A stretch of 64,000 nucleotides of DNA from Labyrinthula sp. Ha (lineage: Eukaryota; Sar; Bigyra; Labyrinthulida; Labyrinthulaceae), in assembly GCA_015227615.1 (NCBI GenBank), contig JAALGZ010000021.1:124001-188000 (forward strand), written 5' to 3'. Every line of letters starts with the position of its first letter. Within the stretch, counting starts at the first letter, position 1. Below, piece after piece: positions 54,958 through 64,000 of the stretch. The notes beneath the pieces are model-generated. The model was given only the letters and a program-made list of their open reading frames with translations. It made no database searches and was not told the DNA's origin. The position numbers were made by a program, and so were the translations under genes.

Positions 54958-55543
54958 TTAAAAGCTTTTTCTGCCTCTAAATCCGCCCCTGCCTCTAGAT
55001 CCGAAACCTGAACCTCTTCCTCCTCTTCCGCGGCCTCCTCTGGAAAATCCACCACGACCTCTTCCTCTTCCTCGTCCCCTTCCGCCTCTACTACCACCCC
55101 CAAAAGAACCTCTATTTTTTTTATACGCTTCAGGGTCAGTAAACCGTTCTTTCGGGAGTAATTTTTGAGGATTTATATATATCTTATCATTTTTTTCATA
55201 TGCTTTAGCTGGATATCCCTCATCAACTTTTACTGAAAACATAACATCTTCAGTCTGACCAAAAATTTCGTCAACTTTCCCAACTTTTGTCTTATTTTCC
55301 AAATAAACAGCTGCATTAAAGTACGGAACTTTGTCTGGTAAAACACTTTTGTAGATTGCAAATTCCTCTGAAGAATGCAAGAATACACCAAGGTCTAAAA
55401 ATAATGAAAAACAAGAGATATTTACTTTCAACATAATCTGGAGGACCTTCATCATATCGATTAAAGCCACCTCTACCACCACGAAATCCACCACGGCCAC
55501 CTCGACCTCTGCCACCTCTACCACCTCTACCACGAAAACTCAT
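54958..55543 (-). CDS. GAR1: H/ACA snoRNP protein GAR1 (two exons, 31-bp intron)
   Basis: 184 aa, from exons 55426-55543 and 54958-55394. An RGG/GRG-rich N-terminus (residues 1-28, MSFRGRGGRGGRGRGG) is followed by the Gar1 core (about 33-125: LGVFLHSSEEFAIYK, VPYFNAAVYLENKTKVGKVD, IFGQTEDVMFSVK, KIYINPQKLLPKERF) and a second long GR/GF-rich tail. This domain order matches yeast and animal GAR1. It binds Cbf5/dyskerin in H/ACA particles that guide pseudouridylation of rRNA and snRNA, in the nucleolus. The exons sit in different frames and join only if the GT-AG segment at 55395-55425 is removed, giving Asn40 across the junction (A+AC). The shared 14-mer lies 23-36 bp before the ATG. Confidence 0.93.
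55395..55425 (-). other. 31-bp GT-AG intron in GAR1
   Basis: On the sense strand it starts GTAAATATCTC and ends ATTATTTTTAG, phase 1. Its removal restores the continuous Gar1 domain. The pyrimidine-rich middle and short TTTTTAG acceptor give the only well-supported intron model in this window. Confidence 0.9.
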
Positions 55544-55565
55544 CTTTGGTTTTGATCGTTCAATG

Positions 55566-55579
55566 CAATTGCCCAAAAT
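55566..55579 (-). promoter_or_regulatory. Shared upstream 14-mer ATTTTGGGCAATTG (copy C)
   Basis: Sense-strand copy 23-36 bp before the GAR1 ATG, preceded by GGCAAT, so that GGCAAT occurs twice around it. It lies at the distance expected of a core promoter with a short leader. Confidence 0.6.
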
Positions 55580-55892
55580 ATTGCCACGTCATATACCATT
55601 TAATTTATTATATAAGAGAAAGAAATCTTTGAGAGAGAAGTTTAAATGAAAACAAGATAAGAATTGAATATGGGAGAAATTTGAAGAATTTTAAAGAAAA
55701 ATTCCATAGTTACGAGCACAATAACCTTATTTATAAAACTCTAGAATCAAATATTAGTTCAAAGACATGAAGAAGGTTCCTGAAATAAACATACAAGAAG
55801 TACTGAAAACTAATAGCATCAAGCACTGTCACTCAAGTTTGTACTTGCAGAGGAATATCACTGGATAAAACACAAACAACATATTTATTTTC
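55580..55892. other. Spacer between GAR1 and the 7TM-RGS gene
   Basis: About 310 bp that should hold distal GAR1 promoter and the 3' UTR of the 7TM-RGS gene. There is a TATATAATAAATTAAA stretch at about 55602-55617. No open frame. Confidence 0.5.
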
Positions 55893-57233
55893 TCATTGAT
55901 TTCTTTGTTCAAGAAAAAAATCTCTACCAACAATGAGTTGGTTAAACAACTGACTACCTTTAAACAAAGGTAAACAGCTAAAAGTTAGAAGTTCGTACAT
56001 CTCCAGCTTTGCTTCATAAAATAAGTCCTGATCAAATAATCCTTTTGATATTTTATCGCTGATATTTTCTCTAACATTTGCTGGAACATTTATTTCCGCT
56101 ATTGATCCCACTTCAACAAATGTAGAAAAAATGTAAATCGCTTCAAGATGTCGTTCACTTGTAGATAAAGTTTCGTACATTCGAACTCTTTGAACAAACT
56201 TTATACATTCAACACAAAAAATATCAATGAGAAATTTTTCGAATAATTTTTCAGCCACTGGTTGTCCAAAAATATCTTCTAACTTTAGCGCTCTATGTTT
56301 TGTTTCGTTCTTTTGAAATGTGAGAAAAACTAATCTTGGACCCCAAATCCAATAAAACATAAACAAGCCAATATCTATTCCAACATGAAAACTAAACTCT
56401 ATTGTATCACCTTCATTTACAAAACTATTGTTTACACCAATTGAAGATAAAATGCAAAATAAAACAACAAATGGAGCGGAAACAAAAGAAATATATCTAA
56501 TTGTCTGAAAGTGATAAACTTGATCAATAACATTACTCTTGGTATCTACAATTATCCAATGAAGACCTATAAAGATAACAGAATATGCTGCCCAGAAAAT
56601 ATATGGTCCAGAAGAAAACTCATTTGAAAAATAAGTGCAATCACCCCCTGAAAGTAACCCGTCACAAAATATTTCTGAGCAAATATATGCAGAAAGTATT
56701 ATAAGTAACCAAAGAATAGTATTTGCTTGCATAGCGAAACGAAGAGAAGATAAGAACTTTAAACGTTTGAGATCTTCATTTATTAGTGATGGAGCGTATG
56801 TTGTTGGTGAAAAGTTAAGGTTTTGTCTCGTTAGTTTTTCATCTATTTCTTTTACAACTTTTTTGTTATACATAGATTTCATTTTAATACTGTATCCTAA
56901 TACTAGAAAAGGAGATGCAGAACCCAGTGCTAAGATGGAGAAGGATAAGTTTGCGGTACACGAGGTGAGAATATTTGGTTCATTAAAAATAAATATGCTT
57001 CCTTGTAATACATAAGCTAAGAAAAATATACTTTGAAACAAAAAAATTTGAAAATTACGCACACGTAAAATAGGATGTTCTCTTCGTTTGTACCAAATAA
57101 CAGAAGTTTTAATAACAACAAGAAACATAACAGTTGCATATATTGATTGATATACTTGTAAACTATGTTCTAAGTCAACCGAAAAAGGTGAATCACAAGA
57201 GAACTGGTTATCAGTTGTATTCATCTTGGTCAT
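55893..57233 (-). CDS. 7TM-RGS protein (seven-transmembrane regulator of G-protein signalling)
   Basis: 446 aa. Seven hydrophobic spans lie between residues about 30 and 310 (for example IYATVMFLVVIKTSVIWY, FQIFLFQSIFFLAYVLQG, ILWLLIILSAYICSEIF, YIFWAAYSVIFIGLHWIIV, IDIGLFMFYWIWGPRLVFL). Residues about 328-438 form an RGS domain: EKLFEKFLIDIFCVECIKF, INVPANVRENISDKI, LFDQDLFYEAKLEMYELL and SCLPLFKGSQLFNQLI match the helices and the conserved F..A..E.Y.LL...PLF...LF core. A GAP for heterotrimeric G-alpha at the plasma membrane, like plant RGS1 and protist 7TM-RGS proteins. The N-terminus is extracellular, without a signal peptide. A second ATG lies nine bases downstream and could equally be used. 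Confidence 0.85.
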   Translation of the reverse strand: MTKMNTTDNQFSCDSPFSVDLEHSLQVYQSIYATVMFLVVIKTSVIWYKRREHPILRVRNFQIFLFQSIFFLAYVLQGSIFIFNEPNILTSCTANLSFSILALGSASPFLVLGYSIKMKSMYNKKVVKEIDEKLTRQNLNFSPTTYAPSLINEDLKRLKFLSSLRFAMQANTILWLLIILSAYICSEIFCDGLLSGGDCTYFSNEFSSGPYIFWAAYSVIFIGLHWIIVDTKSNVIDQVYHFQTIRYISFVSAPFVVLFCILSSIGVNNSFVNEGDTIEFSFHVGIDIGLFMFYWIWGPRLVFLTFQKNETKHRALKLEDIFGQPVAEKLFEKFLIDIFCVECIKFVQRVRMYETLSTSERHLEAIYIFSTFVEVGSIAEINVPANVRENISDKISKGLFDQDLFYEAKLEMYELLTFSCLPLFKGSQLFNQLIVGRDFFLEQRNQ

Positions 57234-58538
57234 TCAACTCTTCTTTTAATTTTTTTGTTGCCTCTTTAGTATTTACTGTTTAAAGACCAACAACATGTAA
57301 CTGGTACATAGTTAGTACATAAAATAGGTTAGAAATTAAAGTATGGTATACAGTTTTATTTATATTCTGGGTTAGAACAAGATGGAATTACTGAGCTTAA
57401 AGAAAAAACTTATATTAGTTTTATACTAATAGTTATTATAAGACTAATCATTAAATATAAGAAAAATATTATAGCACTTAATTAAATAATTCAATTATTT
57501 CATAAAAACTCTTTAATAATTTAACTATAATTTCTAAATGTTTTAAATTAATATTCAAATTTTATTCTTTCTGAGAAGATTGAGTGCCGGAGTTAGGGAT
57601 TCGGCGGCGACTTTGCTTAGCTGTTGGACGTTTTAAAGAAAGATAACTATAAAAAAAATACTTTCAGAAAAATTGTACGCTGCACTCAAGTACTAACTAC
57701 ACATTATGACTTATTATTTCAAGTACATCAATAATAAACTAGGTACATTTGCCTAAACCCAACTTTTCTACCCCAAAGTAGCAACTGAGCAATCAATGTC
57801 GTGAGAATTTATGGTGCTGCAGCAGAAGTTTAGAGTGTTGCAAAACGTATAAGAGTTATTTTGTGATTACATACAGCAAAGAAAGTTTCAGGTACTACCG
57901 TGATTTCTCGCAACCCGGTGACTGGTAAGCATCACCTTCTTTTTATTTTTCACCATCATATCGCATGAGTTCATGAAATCCTAGCTTCAGAAAGACTTAA
58001 ACAATTGTAAATATCAAATGAGGATAAAATAGCCTGTGATTAAGGGTGTGCACCTAGAATCTAGAATTTCTTGAATCTAGAGAATTCAAAAGTTAAAGAT
58101 TGTCGATCTGCCACCATTGTGAGTTTCCAATTCTCAAGCTAGAATACAGAACAGGCCTAATTCTCGTGAATCTAGGTTCTTATATTTCGTCATGCTTCAC
58201 ATCATTTTGCCAAAAAATATTTAGGAGAATCATTGGAAAAAGCGACAAGAGTGATTAAATGAATGATCCATATTTGTTCAAGTCGGTTGCTGTGGGTGTA
58301 GTGACATATTTCAAAATAATTTAATATTTCCGAGCAAAATTCGAAGCGGCTTAGTCCAAATGTGTTTATGCATTAAAAACCTAAATGGGTTATTCATCCT
58401 AACAGCACGAATCAGAATTACAACAAAGTACACAAAAACAGTATATTGACTGCTTCTCTGTAAATTCTTCGAGTTTGTGGACGCTCCTTGAGCTCAGATG
58501 CTCGCATTCTAATGGAAATAAAATTGATATACGTTATG

Positions 58539-58570
58539 CACAGGCATCAATTTAACTTGTGATGCCTGTG
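58539..58570. repeat. Perfect 11-bp inverted repeat (hairpin), 10-base loop
   Basis: CACAGGCATCA, ten AT-rich bases, then TGATGCCTGTG. The stem is G+C-richer than its surroundings and perfectly complementary. No T-run terminator, no open frame and no target duplication was seen beside it. Confidence 0.8.
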
Positions 58571-59150
58571 TTCTTAAATAAAGGAGTTTTATTTCAAGAT
58601 TTCAGCTTTCTGGCTCCAGAGTTTCGTACAACATGTTGAAAACAGGAACTTACATCACGCACTTTTTTTGAAATATAGAGCATGGGCAATCCTTGTGGAC
58701 AGGTCAACCTCTATGATACTCCACTCTATTCTGAATCCTGTAGCTGTTAGTCCACCAAAATTTCGGAATCTAAGAGTTTCGAGTAAAACAAAGACTAAGG
58801 GCATGAAACTACATGACCTCTTCAACTAGGTTGGTGAAAAGGCCGGTCAAACAAAATGCCTCTAGAAAAACTTATTTGATTTACTGAAGTTATTTAGAGC
58901 TGAGCAAGTAACCTGAACTTCCAAATGCAAGCAAGTACCTCTAAAACCTACACTGAAGCAAAGCAAATTTAAAATTTCCCGTTAACTATTCAAGTGAATT
59001 CTTCTTGTTTCTTCATTTCTACCAGTCGTACACTTCTGACTCATTCTTATTGTAAAATTCAAGTGGTTCTAATTTTAGAATTCAACTGCTTAGAATTTTA
59101 AAGCAGATATTATAACCCTAGCTGCTGCTGATATATGACGTGTTTGAGCA

Positions 59151-59174
59151 CCCCCCCCCCACACACACACACAC
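59151..59174 (+). repeat. C10 run followed by an (AC)7 microsatellite
   Basis: Ten C followed by seven AC units, then ATACAC. A simple-sequence repeat in desert DNA. Confidence 0.95.
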
Positions 59175-62100
59175 ATACACAATGCATGCATCTGCGTTTA
59201 AGTATCGTCTTAGAACCGAAGGAGTTAACTTAGAGCAAACATATTTAGTGTTTTATGTACTTTTTTTAAGCAATCGCGTTCTTAGAGCGATTTGGAAATT
59301 GGAACCACTTAAGCAAAACGTGTTCAAGTTAAGTCCCTTCCAGAAAGATAAAGTCTTGTACCCGGAAAACAAATTTATAGAATCAGTGATGGGAACGTGT
59401 CCTGGAAACTTAATGCAAACCCAGAAATACCTAAAATCGATAAGAAGAATCAAGTAGAGGTTGCCTCTAGTTGAGCTAGAATTTAGAACGCCAAGAATAA
59501 GACTTGAACATGATCTAGCCTGAGATTCCACATGTACATCCCTACCAAGGATGTAGTCAGAACATATAAAAAACTTTCCTATGACTTCGTTGGTTCACTT
59601 AGGTACCAAACCAAAGAGATAACAAGAATAACAACCATATTTTCAAACTGAACACCTCGTTAAATTAAGCGAACAAGTGGAAATTCGGATTATTGTGGTA
59701 GGGCAAAATGTAGTTAGGGGTTTTGCTTACTTAATTGATATTTTCCCAATTAGTCTCTTACCATTAATTCCCTATTGTTAATCACCAGTACTTAGAAAAC
59801 CGGCTTGGGTAATTTGTTATAATCATCAATTATCAATAAGAAATCAAGTGGTCAGGTCCTAACTCGGGTTTTAATCAACTTGTTTATTGTTTTTTGAACT
59901 GGTTAAATCCCTTCAAACAATCAAAATGTTGTCTAACCCCATTATTTTTGTGAGTTGTTGCCGGTTCACTTCATGATACCTTAAAGGTTATAATGTGTTA
60001 CAAAAATAAGATGATTATTGCGTAATTTGCCATTTCCGTGTGACTCATCTTCTCATTGGTAGTAGAAAAAAATACAAAACTATTTGAAATGAGCCAAAAC
60101 ACGCATTGGATTGCAAAAATCTTAAATGTTGTCAACAAGACAATATTTATCAAATCTAAGATTGATGAGCGGTAATGTTTAACCTTTAAAGATATTAATA
60201 TACGTTACCTCGCCTTAATATCTTGTTGAGTCAATCAAAACAGAATAATACTCAATAAAAAGTCATTTATTAGCTCCCCTTGTATTAGTTAATTGACTGA
60301 CACCTAACTCTCGGTCGGCACTTCATATACCTTTAGTGTTTTCCTTGAACATAAAAAATTTAATTTTGTTTTTAAGTTATTACAACGATATATAACATGG
60401 ATTTTTAGTTGGCTGACATTATATTCTTCTTTCCTTCCTTTTAAATAGTTCTATTTCCGTTGTGTTTTTCTATAAGAATATCAAGCAAATATATTGGTAA
60501 TTCATCTTTGTTTTTTCATCACAATGATAATACAAATAGAGTTCCTCGTCTTATTCCCCGGTGAATGCCGTTTATTGGCCCAGTTACACAACATATATTT
60601 TTTCTTGATATAGTTAGCTCAGGCCACTGCGTCAACTGATCGCTATAATCCGGCCTGAATAACTAGTTTTTTGAGCGTATACTTGGTGTCTCTAGTCGTT
60701 TGACTAATTCACTTTATTCACTTCTAGATTAAACTAATATATGATTTACAAAGTTCTATGTGGCCGCAGATTTAGAATTCTTTGCAATGATCTTCTTATT
60801 GCTTTGTTTTATTTGCGCTACAATCAGATCTCATTTCTTTGAATATTAGGATTGTAATAACTGCTGAAACAAGGAAAGGACTCCGAGATAATTCAACCAG
60901 GGCTAAATAAAGGATAATGAAGATCGTTCTAAAAAATAAATAAAATAAGACTGTAACATATATTACACCTATCAAATAAAAAAAAGAATAATTTTCTGAG
61001 ATATACCAACCAATACTATGGTTATCAGTTGGACTATACTTTTCCCACCTATAGGAATGGTAAATATCTTATGGTGGACTTGTACGTTTCATGCCTGGCT
61101 CTTATATCACCTAACCTGGATCAAGCTCGTCGTTGAAAAATGTACTAAACCAAAAACAAAGATTTTACGTTTATGTGATTCTAAACTTATCCCGAATACT
61201 ATATCTAAATATTCCATTTACTGTCAGTTCGTGGTGGTCATAGAATTGTAGAAGCAGTTGATCATATCAGAAAAAAATATTGGCTGAATGCAAATTATTC
61301 CTGGGACACTTATCTAGTTTTTGTACACATTAGATTCCGTAGTATTCTAATTTTGATAAATATATATGAAATTGGTTATGGTTTTCATTTATCATTCTAT
61401 GCGCATCAATTTCTGATCTGAGTGGAAAACTATCTTGGCAATTATATTACGTTTGTCTCTCCATAGTGCCAATTTCCCGAGCTAGAGAGGTAATCCATCT
61501 GGCAATCACTTGGAAAATGTAATTATTGAAATGAGTACAGTAGATGATAGTATTTTCTGGTAAATAAGACATCAATAAATAGTATATACATTCATTTGAC
61601 AGCCAGAAAAGGCTTCTATAAGCGATGGTTTATACATAAGAGAGTTAATATTCTTTTCACTTAGTTTTTCCTACTAAGTATCATAGTTAATTATTATTTT
61701 TTTTTGTTTCAATTTTATCTAATGCTCTCATACTTAAGAAAACCTCTACTGATACAACTAGTATTCAGCTTGTTACTTTTTTGAATGCAGCACCACTCTA
61801 AGTTTGTTCCCCCCGCAGTATAATTGCATTTATCCTGGAATGAACTTTTCCACGCATTTATGTATTGAATATTTCAAGATTTAATTTTTGTTTCTTAGAA
61901 AACTTTAGTTAAATCCTTGTCATTGAGAAAGCTCTAATTCAGAACAATGTTGGTTGATAGCTTGGGCTCGTTCATGATTGTAGTTTTGGCTTACCGCTGA
62001 TTTTCTATGCTCCAAAGCTATATTTTAAGAAGATTATTAAGAAGCTAGCTAAAAGTGACATACTCCAGCTAAAGTTAATATTTTATGATAATTCTAACAA

Positions 62101-63234
62101 ATATCACATTTCTAGTAGGATGTTAGAGAGCTTGCATTTTCCTTTGGTTTCACACACAATGACATGAATGGGCAGAAATGTTGTATTCTTCTTATCATGA
62201 TTTAGAAGTTCTAGATGTTATATTTTCTCAGCAACATGACAATAGCGCAATTAATCCCTAACCTAGAGTAAACCACTCAAGCATTAACCATATATCTTGA
62301 AGCCGAGTGCTGTTCTAGACCTGCGCGAGTTAATAAAGTATTTTTTACCTATCTGCTCTAATTCTGGTAGATCATCTACCTATCTGTTACACAACCCCGG
62401 ATTATATTAGAAAGTAATTTCATAACACTCTGGTGTCTGAAGGAGACAAAACACGTGTTTATCTGTGCTAATTTTAAAATATCAGAGGAAAAGGCACCAG
62501 GGCAATAGCTAGAAATTTTTGTCCACTCTTAGTAGCCTAAGATTAACACTTCTACCAGATCGATATTACTGATCGTGCATTTATTAGCGATTACTGGCTT
62601 CAAGGAGAATTTATTAATAACCTAGTCAATTACATTAACCTTAATTTTTCGGCAAGGATCATGTCATTTAGATTTAGAAAGACCGCTACCATCGCAAAAC
62701 TACTTTAGCATTATCAGTATTACCCTCTCAATATTCTTAATTTATTCTTATTTTCTTTTAAATGATTTAGAGTTTAATTTTTTAATCCAACTGTGACATA
62801 TTTCATCGCGATTTGTAATATATAAGAGTCAGACTGCTTGAAAGTAGGCATTGTCTGTAGTATTGGATTCTACCATATTGATTCATAGCGTGATCAGATT
62901 TACTACGGAAGGGAATTTTATCATTGTCCCGTGATCATATGCACGTTTGCTTCATAATAAGCTTCTTTATTTTTGTTAAAGCTAGCCACAGCCGTATATA
63001 GCCATATCTTAAGATACATTTGTGATTTCTTTATCCGGTAACGTTGACTAAATATGACTGAAACAACTCTGTCTCATCTGCAGCAACATTACAAGCCATC
63101 GCAGTATAGCTAACTAAGAAGCAACATGATGAACAAATTAGGTGCTGTGAATAAGGGAAGAGTGTGATTTCTTATCGGGAGCTATTCTGGATGACTAAAT
63201 CAATCTTTGTAGTTGTTTCTAATATATTACGTGG

Positions 63235-63525
63235 GGAGTGGGAGACTTATTGAGGAGTGAGTTCAACACTCCGTTAAGAAATTCTTTGAGTAATTCACTG
63301 AGCAGGTAAATGAAGAGCTCTTCAAGAAACGGGTTCAGAAGATTGACCGAGGTGTTGACTGAAGAACTAATGAGGAATTAGCTGAGGACCGTATTCAGAA
63401 TATCATTAAATAATTGAGCAAGGAACTCCATCAGGATTTAACCGACCGAGGTTTTCGAGAAATTGAATTAGGATTCCCAAAGATTCTTGACGAGAAATTC
63501 ATTGAGGACTTTAAGTCTTAATGCT
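63235..63525. repeat. Degenerate TGAG/CTCA-rich repeat patch (copy 3)
   Basis: Recurrent TGAGGAGTGAG, AATTCACTGAG, AATGAGGAATTAG, ATTCATTGAGGA words on the + strand, mirroring the minus strand of the patch at 30055-30330. Flanks lack them. Confidence 0.5.
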
Positions 63526-64000
63526 GGATGTCCAGGATATTCAATACTTTCAAAACTTGCTGTGGATGAGCTTGAGCATTCTCTGTTTATTAATGAGGAA
63601 TACTCTCAATTCTGAATCTGTAGCATTTAACCTCAGCAGTTCTAGCCACATGGATTCTTCAAACTTTATTCTCTGAGTTAACGCAAATAGATCAACCGAG
63701 TCTATAAACTTTGGGCAGTTGAAGTTTCTATTTTCACAGTTTCAATGCATTTATCTTTCATTTACTACGATTTTCAGGTGAAGGGATACTTTGATGGCAA
63801 ATCTCACTACAGTTTTTGCTTTTTTTCATTTTTGATACTGTAAAGCTGTCTGTTTTCAACCCAATGTTTAGGCATTACAGCTATGAACCTCAACTTGTAA
63901 AGAATAGTCTCATAATTGGGCTTATAATAGTTTGGTAGTATTATTCTGGGCTCCTTCAGCTTATTAGCTACAGAAGAAAAGGGTTTCAGGAAAGGGAGGA

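Larger units (their letters stand above)
57240..64000. other. Gene-poor desert 5
   Basis: About 6.8 kb without a convincing gene, apart from the distal promoter of the 7TM-RGS gene at its left. Seen inside: an 11-bp-stem inverted repeat at 58539-58570, a C10 run plus (AC)7 at 59151-59174, and a TGAG-rich repeat patch at 63235-63525. Open stretches of 60-105 codons lack ATGs or resemble no protein. Confidence 0.5.

Noticed and set aside
55316-55576. GAR1 region read as two separate proteins in different frames
   Set aside because: Each piece holds half of the Gar1 domain order. A 31-bp GT-AG intron joins them exactly, so they are one gene.
57577-57620. G+C-richer patch upstream of the 7TM-RGS gene
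   Set aside because: Only about 45 bp, with no repeat partner, frame or hairpin that can be supported by eye.
58060-58095. Repeated TCTAGAAT words resembling a heat-shock element
   Set aside because: The GAA/TTC units are not at the two-base spacing of an HSE, and no gene starts nearby. Low-complexity coincidence is more likely.
59140-59457. 105-codon stretch beginning in the C10/(AC)7 repeat
   Set aside because: Its N-terminal part is only a translation of the microsatellite and the rest matches nothing known. No reliable start.

Overview
The window is nuclear DNA of a single-celled eukaryote. It codes for a Nup35/Nup53 nucleoporin, the H/ACA snoRNP protein GAR1 (split by a 31-bp GT-AG intron), a 7TM-RGS receptor, an EGF-7TM protein, a RhoGAP/Dbl-homology Rho regulator, a Deltex-type ubiquitin ligase, ankyrin and armadillo proteins, and a Ty1/copia retrotransposon. 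The standard code fits (TAA, TAG and TGA all end genes). DNA is AT-rich and almost all genes are intronless. The lineage cannot be fixed from sequence alone; a possible RPGRIP1-type C2 protein hints at a flagellated protist, but weakly.

Layout. 1-4934: a young-looking copia element whose 5' LTR starts just before the window; its 3' LTR sits inside or against an older related LTR (about 4935-5110). 5320-8712: convergent pair, RhoGAP/DH protein (+) and armadillo protein (-). About 8.8-15.5 kb: gene-poor desert. 15.5-18.7 kb: a possible small intron-containing gene (+), an ankyrin/zinc-finger protein (-) and a small one-TM protein (-). 18.75-28.0 kb: desert, ending in a very AT-rich stretch. 28.0-29.7 kb: convergent pair, an unknown 173-aa protein (+) and an EGF-7TM protein (-). 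29.7-37.95 kb: desert. 37.95-39.9 kb: a Tudor-like/C2H2 protein (-). 40-48.8 kb: desert holding a solo LTR and an older LTR. 48.9-57.2 kb: the densest island, seven genes: DODA-type dioxygenase (+), coiled-coil/C2 protein (-), CUE/DTC Deltex-like protein (-), Nup35 (+), membrane PC-esterase-like protein (-), GAR1 (-) and 7TM-RGS (-). 57.25-64 kb: desert.

The genes form compact islands (12 bp between convergent stops at 49.69 kb; overlapping stop codons at 53.86 kb) separated by 6-9 kb deserts in which I see no convincing gene. They do not form one pathway, though several are signalling parts (Rho regulator, 7TM-RGS, EGF-7TM). Three unrelated genes share an exact 14-mer, ATTTTGGGCAATTG, 26-58 bp before their start codons, and a fourth carries its 11-bp core inverted. 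This is the most striking unexplained signal and is probably a core-promoter or transcription-factor element of this organism.
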